A model generated the notes under the pieces. The model ran no database searches, had not been told where the DNA came from, and saw only the letters and a program-made list of their open reading frames with translations. A stretch of 64,000 bases of DNA. Source: Eutrophocola sp964629325. Lineage in GTDB: Bacteria; Pseudomonadota; Gammaproteobacteria; Pseudomonadales; Pseudohongiellaceae. Position 1 is the stretch's first letter. Each line of letters starts with the position of its first letter. The DNA is taken from NCBI GenBank assembly GCA_964629325.1, contig CAZVSC010000005.1:1-64000 (forward strand). Direction: 5' to 3'. Position numbers and translations under genes: made by a program. This document shows, piece by piece, positions 17,974-26,094 of the stretch.

Positions 17974-18714
17974 ATGACAGCTTTCCTCGATATTTCCCTG
18001 CTGGACTTCTTCCTGGCAGTGGCAGTGGTTGCCGTGGGCACGGCCATACAGTCCGCCATTGGTTTCGGCCTGGCGATGGTAGCCGCCCCGATCCTGCTGC
18101 TGATCAACCGCAATCTCGTGCCAGGGCCCCTGATCGCCGCAGCGCTGTTGCTGGTGATCTGGATGGCCTATGCCGACAGGCACGCCATTAACATGAGCCA
18201 TTTCAAGGCAGCCATCGCGGGCAGGGTGATCGGCACCATCCCGGCGGCCTTTCTCATTGGCACGGTGTCGGCAGTGGCGTTCGACCTGGTCTTTGGCATT
18301 CTGGTGCTGATGGCCGTGGTGATGAGTCTCATCCATGCCAACATACAGGTGACCCCGCGCAATATCTTTTTCGCCACCATTGCCGCGGGTTTCATGAGCA
18401 CCATTTCGTCGATCGGCGGCCCCCCGCAGGCCCTTGTGTACCAGAATGCCCGGGGAGCGGAATTGCGTGCCAACCTCTCGGTACTGTTCGCCATGGGCAG
18501 CGCCGTTTCCCTGGTAGCGTTGTCGCTGGTCGGCCGCTTCCACTTGCAGGATCTGCTGTACAGCCTGATGCTGTTCGTGGGAGTGCTCATCGGGAAGGGA
18601 TGTTCCGGCCCGTTACAACGCCTGATCGACCAGCATAGCGCACGCCCCTTCCTGCTTGGGCTGTGTGCCGTGTCTGCTTTGCTGGTGCTCGGAAGGGCGG
18701 CGTTCAGCCTGTGA
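17974..18714 (+). CDS. TauE/SafE-family membrane permease
   Basis: A 246-residue hydrophobic protein with about eight membrane segments, of the TauE/SafE (DUF81) family of anion or sulfur-compound exporters. Family marks are the N-terminal SAIGFGLAMVAAPILLLI and the mid-protein SSIGGPPQALVYQN, the two repeated halves of the fold. The start ATG 17974 lies four bases after the sulfotransferase stop; there is no clear ribosome site, which fits translational coupling. The 3' end overlaps the convergent ylqF gene by 11 bases. Characterised relatives export sulfite, sulfoacetate or related organosulfonates. The cargo here is unknown. Confidence 0.82.
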   Translation: MTAFLDISLLDFFLAVAVVAVGTAIQSAIGFGLAMVAAPILLLINRNLVPGPLIAAALLLVIWMAYADRHAINMSHFKAAIAGRVIGTIPAAFLIGTVSAVAFDLVFGILVLMAVVMSLIHANIQVTPRNIFFATIAAGFMSTISSIGGPPQALVYQNARGAELRANLSVLFAMGSAVSLVALSLVGRFHLQDLLYSLMLFVGVLIGKGCSGPLQRLIDQHSARPFLLGLCAVSALLVLGRAAFSL

Positions 18715-19567
18715 TTTCGCCGTCCGCAGCAGGCGGTTCAGGTTCGGGAATATCTTCCGGTGTTTCCAGGGTGAGCAGACCGAGTTTGCCGGAACGCAGG
18801 TCGCTCAACAGGACTTCCCCGGTCTTGGTGTAATCCACCCCGCCCCTGACGAGGCAGCCGCGCCGTCTGCCGATCTCTTCCAGGAGTTGCACGGGTTCTT
18901 CATCCACGGATGCCAACTGGTAGCGGGTGAGCAGGGCATCAGGATAGCGTTTTTTGAGGAAGGCAATGGCAAAAAGGGCGATATCCTCGAATTCGATTGC
19001 CGTATTCTTGATAGCACCGGTTACCGCCAGGCGATAGGCAGAATCCTGGTCTTCGATTTTCGGCCAGAGAATGCCTGGGGTATCGAGAATGGCGATATTG
19101 TCGTCCAGCATGATCTGCTGCTGGCCCTTGGTGACAGCCGGCTCATTGCCTGTCTTGGCAATTTTCCTGCCGGCCAGGACATTGATTAGCGTCGATTTTC
19201 CAGCGTTGGGGATGCCAACGACCATGATGCGAAACGGCGGCCGTGTACTGGCCTGCAGCGTCGAGAAATGGCGAATGACCTGCTGCCGCAGATTGCCGGG
19301 GTTCTTGCCGCAAACCGTCATGGCGGGTATGCCCTGCTCGGCATAAAACTTCAGCCAAACCTGGTTTAATTCGGGGTCGGCCAGGTCGGATTTATTCAGG
19401 AGTTTCAGGCCTGGCTTGTCGCCTGCCAGTTCATGCAGCAGTGGATTTTCACTGGAATAGGGCAGGCGCGCGTCGACCACTTCCAGGACGGCGTGGACTT
19501 TCTTCAGTGCGTGTATAATCTCTTTCCGGGCCTTGTTCATGTGGCCCGGATACCAGCCAATAACCAT
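18704..19567 (-). CDS. ylqF: Ribosome biogenesis GTPase YlqF/RbgA
   Basis: A 287-residue circularly permuted GTPase that assists assembly of the large ribosomal subunit. The motif order is permuted as expected: NKSDLAD (G4) comes first, then GIPNAGKSTLIN (G1, P-loop), then DTPGI (G3). The N-terminal signature IGWYPGHMNKARKEI is diagnostic. Start ATG 19567 has AGGGAG five bases upstream; upstream in-frame codons belong to the divergent bolA region. It is divergent from bolA with 57 bases between start codons. Confidence 0.95.
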   Translation of the reverse strand: MVIGWYPGHMNKARKEIIHALKKVHAVLEVVDARLPYSSENPLLHELAGDKPGLKLLNKSDLADPELNQVWLKFYAEQGIPAMTVCGKNPGNLRQQVIRHFSTLQASTRPPFRIMVVGIPNAGKSTLINVLAGRKIAKTGNEPAVTKGQQQIMLDDNIAILDTPGILWPKIEDQDSAYRLAVTGAIKNTAIEFEDIALFAIAFLKKRYPDALLTRYQLASVDEEPVQLLEEIGRRRGCLVRGGVDYTKTGEVLLSDLRSGKLGLLTLETPEDIPEPEPPAADGEITG

Positions 19568-19624
19568 GCTGACTCCCTGTAGCAACAGGGCGTCATTGTC
19601 GCAGAAAAGGAGTATGGAGTCGTC

Positions 19625-19930
19625 GTGAGCGTCGCGAGTGACATCGAAAGCAAAGTGGCAGAGGCATTCCAGCCCGTATATCTTGAACTCATCAACGAAA
19701 GCCATATGCATGCCGGACCGGCTACCGATACCCATTTCAAACTGGTGCTGGCCTCATCCCGCTTCGAAGGCTTGAATGCGGTAAAGCGGCACCAGCTCGT
19801 TTATCGTGTTGTGGCGGATGAGCTTGCGGGGCCCGTACATGCATTGGCCCTGCACCTGTATTCCCCGGAGGAGTGGGAACGGGCTCAGGCAGTACCTTCA
19901 TCGCCGCAATGCGCCGGAAAAAACCATTAA
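19625..19930 (+). CDS. bolA: BolA-family protein
   Basis: A 101-residue BolA-like protein, of the kind that binds [2Fe-2S] clusters with monothiol glutaredoxins and can influence stress responses and iron-sulfur trafficking. The core SHMHAGPATDTHFKLVLAS and the helix-turn FEGLNAVKRHQLVYRVVADEL are typical. The start is GTG 19625 with GGAG six bases upstream; a nearby ATG (19614) opens only four codons and ends in a TGA that overlaps this GTG. Which BolA subgroup (BolA or IbaG) is not certain, though the pattern fits BolA itself. Confidence 0.88.
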   Translation: MSVASDIESKVAEAFQPVYLELINESHMHAGPATDTHFKLVLASSRFEGLNAVKRHQLVYRVVADELAGPVHALALHLYSPEEWERAQAVPSSPQCAGKNH

Positions 19931-20049
19931 AAACAAATAGATAAGAATATTATGAGCGGTCGTGTGCGGATTACCGGAAATGAATAGTTGCTGATACGGG
20001 TCAAATTCCTGTGTTAGAATTTTCGGCGGTGGCCCCGAGCATCTAATCT

Positions 20050-20868
20050 ATGAAGACAGACTGGAAATCAGCCAATCCCCCCATCACTTACTGCTTAATC
20101 CTGCTGCTCGTTTTTCTGCCTGCGCTGTTTCTGACCAGAAAGGCCGTTATCGAACCCCCCATTGAACCGCCTATTGAGATCGCCCCCGAGCCGGTGATCA
20201 TGCCTGACTTTGGCAGCATCCTGGATGTAGATATGAAGAAGCAGGAGTTTTTTGATTTCGTTGAACCCTATATCGACGAGGTCAACGCCCAGATCATGCA
20301 GCAACGCAGCCGAATCCAGGAAATACGGGACAGGGTGGTCGCCGGTGAGGCGGTCACGGCCAGTGACTTGCGCTACCTGTCCACCATGGCGGAGCAATAC
20401 GAGATGGAAGCTGACGATTTAGTCAGCATGGAGTTTCTCAATGTCCTGCTGAGACGGGTGGACAAGATTCCCGCCTCACTGGCTCTGGCGCAGGCCGCCA
20501 ATGAATCGGCCTGGGGCACGTCCCGCTTTGCACAGGACGGCAACAATTTCTTCGGCCAGTGGTGCTACTCCGATGGCTGCGGTATTGTGCCGAACCGGCG
20601 CCGGCAGGGTGCCATCCACGAGGTCAAAAGTTTCGACAGTGTCAGGGACTCGGTACAGGCCTATATCCATAATCTCAATACCTTCCCGAGTTACCAGATG
20701 TTGCGCCGGATCAGGCAGCAGTTGCGGCAGCAGAATCGCCCGCTGGATGGCGTTTCCCTGGCGGACGGACTGGAAAGCTACTCATCACGCGGACTCGACT
20801 ACATCGAGGAAGTGCAAAACATGATTTACTCGAACAACCTGCTTGCCCGGGATAATCACGCCCTCTGA
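20050..20868 (+). CDS. Bax-like glucosaminidase-domain protein
   Basis: A 272-residue protein with an N-terminal membrane anchor (residues 13-29), a Pro/Glu-rich spacer (EPPIEPPIEIAPEP), and a C-terminal endo-beta-N-acetylglucosaminidase domain. The presumed catalytic glutamate is in AQAANESAWGTSRFA and the fold continues with NNFFGQWCYSDGCG. The E. coli relative is Bax, a periplasm-facing putative peptidoglycan hydrolase. It stands alone between bolA and the convergent deacetylase gene; its stop is immediately next to the stop of that gene. Confidence 0.85.
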   Translation: MKTDWKSANPPITYCLILLLVFLPALFLTRKAVIEPPIEPPIEIAPEPVIMPDFGSILDVDMKKQEFFDFVEPYIDEVNAQIMQQRSRIQEIRDRVVAGEAVTASDLRYLSTMAEQYEMEADDLVSMEFLNVLLRRVDKIPASLALAQAANESAWGTSRFAQDGNNFFGQWCYSDGCGIVPNRRRQGAIHEVKSFDSVRDSVQAYIHNLNTFPSYQMLRRIRQQLRQQNRPLDGVSLADGLESYSSRGLDYIEEVQNMIYSNNLLARDNHAL

Positions 20869-21936
20869 TCATTCCGCGATCGCGGGATTGACCCACGGTA
20901 TCGAATACCAGTAGTAACGTCCGTTCTTTCCGGGCGCGGTGCAGTTGTAGCGAAACCGGCGGCTGCGATTGTCGACATGTGTGCTTATTCTGAATACTTT
21001 CTCAGGCCGGTTCTCGGTGACAACGCTGATGGGTTCGTTGTTGTTGAAGCATGCGAGTTGGTCGATGCCTTCCTGGCTGTTGCTGAAATCCAGGGTTGCT
21101 CCTGGCATCGATGAACTGGTGACGGGGCTGTCGGGCTGAATGGCATCCAGGGTGAAAGCCAGGCTTTGCACTTTGGTCGGGTAGGTATTCATGGACGCGT
21201 AGATACCGGAAAAAGGGAAGCGCGGCAGGGCGGTGAAATCTGAACTGCCATTGACTGGCCCGGAATGCTGGGCAATGCCGGTGAAACCAAGTTCACGAAC
21301 CAAAGCCTGTATTTGCGGATTGTATTCGCCATACGGGTAAGCCAGCAGGCGATGATTCTGGCCGGTCTCTTCTGCGATCATGCTTTCAGCATCGAGAATT
21401 TCCCGCCGTACAACATCGAGCCATTCGCTTTCCGAGGAACCTGGTGAGCGTTCCAGCAGGTAGGGGTGGCTGACGGTATGGTTGGCGATTGTTCCTCCTG
21501 CTTCACCCATCGCCCTGATCTGGTCCCAGGTCGAATAGAGGCGATCATTGCTGCCGACAAGTCCGGCTGTCACAAAGACGGTAAAAGGCCAGCCATATTC
21601 GCGCAAAACCGGCAAGGCGACCTCAAAGACGGAGGTATAGCCGTCATCGAAAGTGATGACAGCGCTTCGATCCGGTAGTGGTGAACCCTCTATCAGTGCG
21701 GAAACCACCTGCTCCAGCGGCAGGACGGTAAAACCGTTGTCTGCCAGGTAACGCATGTGGGTTTCAAATGCCGCGGGGCTCAGGCTGGTCACCGGCGGTG
21801 TGGAAGTGCTGACATGGTGATACTGGAGGATGACAGCCTGGTTTTCATACTGGGCACCTGCGGCATTGAAGCAACACAGGGAAAGGATACCCAGCAGGAC
21901 GCGAAAGGAGGCAGAAACAGTGACAGGGACAGGCAT
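20869..21936 (-). CDS. Secreted polysaccharide deacetylase (NodB domain)
   Basis: A 355-residue exported carbohydrate esterase family 4 protein. Start ATG 21936 is preferred because GAGG lies six bases upstream and a signal peptide follows directly (VLLGILSLCCFNAAGA). NodB motifs are in order: ITFDDGYTS (motif 1, metal-binding Asp and base), NHTVSHPYL (motif 2, two His), and LAYPYGEYN (motif 3). Such enzymes remove N-acetyl groups from peptidoglycan or an exopolysaccharide. The C-terminal 120 residues form an additional region I cannot assign. The gene is divergent from ttcA, with 71 bases between the starts. Confidence 0.87.
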   Translation of the reverse strand: MPVPVTVSASFRVLLGILSLCCFNAAGAQYENQAVILQYHHVSTSTPPVTSLSPAAFETHMRYLADNGFTVLPLEQVVSALIEGSPLPDRSAVITFDDGYTSVFEVALPVLREYGWPFTVFVTAGLVGSNDRLYSTWDQIRAMGEAGGTIANHTVSHPYLLERSPGSSESEWLDVVRREILDAESMIAEETGQNHRLLAYPYGEYNPQIQALVRELGFTGIAQHSGPVNGSSDFTALPRFPFSGIYASMNTYPTKVQSLAFTLDAIQPDSPVTSSSMPGATLDFSNSQEGIDQLACFNNNEPISVVTENRPEKVFRISTHVDNRSRRFRYNCTAPGKNGRYYWYSIPWVNPAIAE

Positions 21937-22007
21937 GCAGGGCCTCAATGGCAATTACACATGGCAGGAATTATACTGTCGACCTTTTCGCCAGACCACA
22001 ACACCCA

Positions 22008-22850
22008 ATGACCGATATACGTAAAAAAGCCTTTAACTTGAGCCGCCTGCAGAAGAACCTGCGGCGGGAGACAGGGCGAGCCATTGCCGACTATAACATG
22101 ATCAGTGACGGCGATCTGGTCATGGCGTGCCTTTCCGGGGGCAAGGACTCGTATGTCATGCTGGACATCCTGCGCAACATGCAAAAGCATGCGCCGATAC
22201 GCTTTGACCTGGTGGCGGTCAACCTCGACCAGAAACAGCCCGGGTTCCCGGAGCACGTGCTGCCCGAATACCTGTCCTCGATAGGTGTCGATTTCCATAT
22301 CCTGGAGAAAGACACGTATTCCATTGTGCTGGAAAAGACCGAGCCCGGCAAAACCTACTGCGGACTTTGCTCCAGGCTGCGTCGCGGCAACCTGTATGCT
22401 TTTGCCGAAAAGATCGGCGCGACCAAGATCGCCCTCGGGCATCATCGCAACGATATTATGGAAACCCTGTTTCTCAACATGTTTTTCGGCGGAAAAATGA
22501 AGACCATGCCGCCTAAATTACTGAGTGATGACAGGAAACACATCGTGATCCGCCCTCTGGCGTACTGCAAGGAGGAGGAGATCGCCAGGTTCGCCGAACT
22601 CAAGCAGTTCCCGATCATTCCCTGCAACCTGTGCGGCACCCAGGAAAACATGCAGCGGCAGGAAATAAAGAAAATGCTAAACGACTGGGGGAGACAATAC
22701 CCCGGACGACTGGACGTCCTGTTCAAAAGCATTACCAATGTGGCCCCCTCACACTTGCTGGACACCGACCTGTACGATTTTCACTCTCTTGAGGAGCAGC
22801 GTGAGCAAGCCGCTTCAGCCGGAGACCGGATCAATGTCATCAACCTGTAA
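22008..22850 (+). CDS. ttcA: tRNA 2-thiocytidine(32) synthetase TtcA
   Basis: A 280-residue ATP-dependent enzyme that puts sulfur on C32 of certain tRNAs. The PP-loop SGGKDS is present, as are the two CxxC motifs CGLC and CNLC that hold the [4Fe-4S] cluster. The start ATG 22008 (MTDIRKKAFN) is used; an in-frame upstream start at 21948 would read through the promoter area shared with the divergent deacetylase gene. TusA follows 31 bases after the stop, a sensible sulfur-transfer partner, although TusA is classically linked to MnmA. Confidence 0.96.
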   Translation: MTDIRKKAFNLSRLQKNLRRETGRAIADYNMISDGDLVMACLSGGKDSYVMLDILRNMQKHAPIRFDLVAVNLDQKQPGFPEHVLPEYLSSIGVDFHILEKDTYSIVLEKTEPGKTYCGLCSRLRRGNLYAFAEKIGATKIALGHHRNDIMETLFLNMFFGGKMKTMPPKLLSDDRKHIVIRPLAYCKEEEIARFAELKQFPIIPCNLCGTQENMQRQEIKKMLNDWGRQYPGRLDVLFKSITNVAPSHLLDTDLYDFHSLEEQREQAASAGDRINVINL

Positions 22851-22881
22851 ACCGGACTGGTTATAACCGGCGGTCAATGAC

Positions 22882-23136
22882 ATGGATACCGACAAGGACA
22901 ACAATACCGAACACCTGCTGGATGCCCGCGGCCTGTTTTGCCCTGAACCGGTCATGCTCCTGCATAAAAAAATTCGCGAGATCGCCGGCGGCGAAGTGCT
23001 TGTCCTGATAGCCACGGATCCATCGACCACGCGCGATGTGCCGAAATTCTGCCACTTCCTGGGCCATGAACTGATCAGTTCGTCCGAGGATGACAAAACG
23101 TTCCGCTATTGCATTCGCAAGTCCACAGAAAACTGA
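22882..23136 (+). CDS. tusA: Sulfurtransferase TusA
   Basis: An 84-residue sulfur-carrier protein. The active cysteine sits in the family motif LDARGLFCPEPVMLL, and the short beta-alpha fold continues with VLVLIATDPSTTRDVPKFC. TusA passes persulfide sulfur from IscS to tRNA-thiolation and other pathways. It lies between ttcA and pdxB on the same strand, 31 bases from the former and 30 bases from the latter, probably in one operon. Confidence 0.93.
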   Translation: MDTDKDNNTEHLLDARGLFCPEPVMLLHKKIREIAGGEVLVLIATDPSTTRDVPKFCHFLGHELISSSEDDKTFRYCIRKSTEN

Positions 23137-23166
23137 GCCGGATCCAATACGGCACACCTCAGGACC

Positions 23167-24282
23167 ATGAAAATCGTCGCCGACAAGGATATTCCTGGAG
23201 TTGAAGAGGCATTCACTCGTTTTGGTGAACTCGCCCTGATACCCGGAAGGGAGATCCGACCAGAAGATCTCCGGGACGCGGACGCCTTGCTGGTCAGGAC
23301 GGTTACACGCGTCGATGCGGCACTTCTCGAAGTTTCTTCCCTGCGTTTCGTCGGCAGCGCCACCAGCGGTACTGACCATGTCGACATCGATGCGCTGGAA
23401 GCTGCTGGTGTCCGCTTCTGCCATGCACCGGGCTGTAATGCCGATGCGGTGGTGAATTACGTGTTGGCGGCACTGGCCCTGCTGTCGGAAAAGGGACGCA
23501 GCCACTGGCGGCATCTTGGTGTTGGCATTATCGGTGCAGGTAATGTCGGCGGCCGGCTGGCGTCGTTGTTCGTGCGCCTTGGCATGCCTGTGACAATTTA
23601 CGATCCCTTGCTCGATACAGCGCATCCTCTGGCCCGTTATTTCGGGTCGCTTGAGCAGGTTCTCTCCAGGGACATCGTATCCTTGCATGTGCCCCTGACG
23701 CGCAAAGGTGCGCATTCGACGTTTCATATGCTCGACGCCGACAGGATTGGATTGCTGAAGGCCGATGCCATCCTGATCAATGCCGCCAGGGGGGAGGTCA
23801 TCGATAATGCAGCATTATCGGTCCGTCTGAAAATGCCTCCAGGCCTGAATGTTGTCCTGGACACCTGGGAAAACGAACCTGCCATCGACCCGGTGCTACT
23901 GAGCCAGGCCGTGATAGCCACACCGCACATCGCAGGGTACAGCCGCAAGGGAAAGAGCAATGGTACTGCAGCAGTGCTCAGGAGCTTCTGTGAATTTTTC
24001 GAGTTGCCGATCGTGGATCTGCCTGGAACCGGTCCCGCGGACATGCTGTTGTTCCAGGAGTCTGACAGCGATCTGCGCAAGCTCGACTGGGCAATACTCC
24101 AGGCTTACCCGATATCGGGTGACCAGCTTGATCACCACGACCCGGAACTGAGCCGGAACTTCGAATTTCGGCGCAACAATTATGCCTTTCGAAAGGAGTT
24201 CAGCGAGTTTGCATTCAACGCAGACCAGGTCGGCGGGGCCCTGGCTGCTGACCTGGCTGCACTGGGATTCGTTGCCGCCTGA
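23167..24282 (+). CDS. pdxB: 4-Phosphoerythronate dehydrogenase PdxB
   Basis: A 371-residue D-2-hydroxyacid dehydrogenase of the pyridoxal phosphate pathway, oxidising 4-phospho-D-erythronate. Visible are SATSGTDHVDIDAL near the substrate site, the NAD-binding GVGIIGAGNVGGRLA, and the catalytic region INAARGEVIDNAAL with TPHIAGYS carrying the histidine. The C-terminal 100 residues match the PdxB-specific dimerisation domain, which distinguishes it from other members of the superfamily. Its stop is two bases from the stop of the convergent alaA gene. Confidence 0.95.
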   Translation: MKIVADKDIPGVEEAFTRFGELALIPGREIRPEDLRDADALLVRTVTRVDAALLEVSSLRFVGSATSGTDHVDIDALEAAGVRFCHAPGCNADAVVNYVLAALALLSEKGRSHWRHLGVGIIGAGNVGGRLASLFVRLGMPVTIYDPLLDTAHPLARYFGSLEQVLSRDIVSLHVPLTRKGAHSTFHMLDADRIGLLKADAILINAARGEVIDNAALSVRLKMPPGLNVVLDTWENEPAIDPVLLSQAVIATPHIAGYSRKGKSNGTAAVLRSFCEFFELPIVDLPGTGPADMLLFQESDSDLRKLDWAILQAYPISGDQLDHHDPELSRNFEFRRNNYAFRKEFSEFAFNADQVGGALAADLAALGFVAA

Positions 24283-24283
24283 A

Positions 24284-25498
24284 TTACTGGCTGTAGCCGT
24301 CCAGGAAGGAGCCCAGCTTCACCATGGCATCCTGTATTACGTCCTCACGCGGCAGGAAGACGATGCGAAAATGATTCTTGTCAGGAATATTGAAGCCGCT
24401 GCCCTGGACCATCAGGACATGTTCCTGCAAGAGGAAGTCGAGAATGAACTGCTCGTCGTCGAGGATGTTGCATTTCTTGGGGTCCAGCCTGGGGAAGAGA
24501 TAGATTGCACCTTTTGGCAGGACGCAGCTTACGCCGGGAATCTCATTGAGCATTTTCCAGGCGGCATCACGCTGGTCACAGAGGCGACCACCGGGAATGA
24601 TGAGTTCGTTGATGCTCTGGTAACCACCGAGCGCGGTCTGGATAGCCTGCTGCGCGGGGACGTTAGAACACAGGCGCATGTTTGACAGGATTTCCAGGCC
24701 TTCGATGTAGTCGCTGGCGCGATCCTTGGCGCCACTGAGAAACAACCAGCCGGAGCGGAATCCCGCCAGGCGATAGGATTTCGACAGGCCGTTGAAGGTC
24801 ACGGTCAGGATGTCATCGGACAAGGACGCGAGCGGGATGTGTTTGGCGCCGTCATAAAGAATCTTGTCGTAAATTTCATCGGCGAACAGGATCAGGTCGT
24901 TTTCCCTTGCCAGTTTGACGATGCCTTCCAGCAGCTCGCGGGAATAGACCGCACCCGTGGGATTGTTTGGGTTGATGACCACGATGCCCTTGGTGCGGCT
25001 CGTGATCTTGCTGCGCATGTCTTCCAGGTCGGGGTACCAGTCGGCGGCTTCATCGCAGATATAGTGCACGGCTTTGCCGCCACTGAGCGTGACCGCGGCA
25101 GTCCACAGGGGATAATCCGGTGCGGGGATAAGGATTTCATCACCGTCATTCAGCAACGCCTGCATGGCCATGACGATCAGTTCGCTGACACCATTGCCCA
25201 GGTAGATATCCTCGATGTCGACGCCGCTAATCTGGAGGCGCTGGGTCTCATGCATCACCGCCTTGCGCGCGGAGAACAGGCCCTTGGAGTCGGAATAGGC
25301 CTGCGATTCTGGCAGGTTCAGGATGACATCGCGCAGGATCTCGTCAGGCGCCTCGAAGCCGAAAGCTCCCGGGTTGCCGATATTGAGCTTGGTTATCCGA
25401 TGCCCTTCCTCTTCCATGCGCCGGGCTTCCTGGAGGGCAGGCCCGCGGATTTCATAGCAGACGTGACGCAGCTTTTCGCTCTGGTAGATGGATTTCAT
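24284..25498 (-). CDS. alaA: Alanine/glutamate-pyruvate aminotransferase AlaA type
   Basis: A 404-residue class I PLP aminotransferase. The PLP lysine lies in FNGLSKSYRLAGFRSGW, the aspartate in ILFADEIYDKI, and the substrate segment in INPNNPTGAVYS. The N-terminus MKSIYQSEKLRHVCYEIRGP is very like E. coli AlaA (YfbQ), which makes alanine from pyruvate. Start ATG 25498 is chosen; the longer open frame upstream overlaps the promoter area of msrB. It is divergent from msrB. Confidence 0.9.
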   Translation of the reverse strand: MKSIYQSEKLRHVCYEIRGPALQEARRMEEEGHRITKLNIGNPGAFGFEAPDEILRDVILNLPESQAYSDSKGLFSARKAVMHETQRLQISGVDIEDIYLGNGVSELIVMAMQALLNDGDEILIPAPDYPLWTAAVTLSGGKAVHYICDEAADWYPDLEDMRSKITSRTKGIVVINPNNPTGAVYSRELLEGIVKLARENDLILFADEIYDKILYDGAKHIPLASLSDDILTVTFNGLSKSYRLAGFRSGWLFLSGAKDRASDYIEGLEILSNMRLCSNVPAQQAIQTALGGYQSINELIIPGGRLCDQRDAAWKMLNEIPGVSCVLPKGAIYLFPRLDPKKCNILDDEQFILDFLLQEHVLMVQGSGFNIPDKNHFRIVFLPREDVIQDAMVKLGSFLDGYSQ

Positions 25499-25607
25499 GA
25501 TCGGCTTTCCGGCATCAGGCCGGACGATTTTCCGGCGGGATATGATATAGTGCACCCGTTCAAGCAGGGCAGCGCATTTTACTGAATCAGTTCCCGGAAA
25601 TACAGTT

Positions 25608-26006
25608 ATGTCAAAGATCAACAAGAGCGAAGACGAGTGGAAGGAAATCCTGACGGATGAGGAGTATCACATCTGTCGCGAGAAAGGCACCGAATGTGCG
25701 TTTACCGGCGAATACTGGCAGGTAACGGACGAGAAGGGTACCTATGCTTGCCGTGCCTGCGGTGAACCCCTGTTTACCTCCGAAACAAAATACGATTCCG
25801 GCTCGGGCTGGCCGAGCTTTTACATGCCTGCCAACGAGGAAGGCATCACGGAAATACAGGATAACAGCCTGGGTATGAAAAGAACGGAAGTGGCATGCAG
25901 CAAGTGTGAATCCCACCTGGGCCATGTGTTCAACGACGGCCCCGAGCCAACCGGTCTTCGTTACTGCATCAACTCTGCGGCGTTGAAGTTCGTCAAGAAA
26001 GACTGA
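25608..26006 (+). CDS. msrB: Peptide-methionine (R)-S-oxide reductase MsrB
   Basis: A 132-residue enzyme that repairs R-methionine sulfoxide in proteins. Two CxxC pairs (CRACG and CSKCE) bind structural zinc. The catalytic cysteine lies near the C-terminus in GLRYCINSAAL. SGSGWPSFY forms the substrate-binding tryptophan region. No signal peptide, so it is cytoplasmic. It is a single-gene unit, convergent with the Slam-like gene. Confidence 0.96.
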   Translation: MSKINKSEDEWKEILTDEEYHICREKGTECAFTGEYWQVTDEKGTYACRACGEPLFTSETKYDSGSGWPSFYMPANEEGITEIQDNSLGMKRTEVACSKCESHLGHVFNDGPEPTGLRYCINSAALKFVKKD

Positions 26007-26068
26007 GCGCCCAGCATGCCGGCGCTAGTAGCCTGAAACATCGTCCCTGAAGACTAAGCAGAGCTTGT

Positions 26069-26089
26069 ACCCGGCATGCCTTGCCGGGT
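26069..26089. terminator. Candidate terminator between msrB and the Slam-like gene
   Basis: Perfect 7-bp arms ACCCGGC / GCCGGGT around a 7-base loop, lying between two convergent genes. The T-run is poor (TGTTCT on the plus strand), so its strength is uncertain. Confidence 0.4.
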
Positions 26090-26094
26090 TGTTC

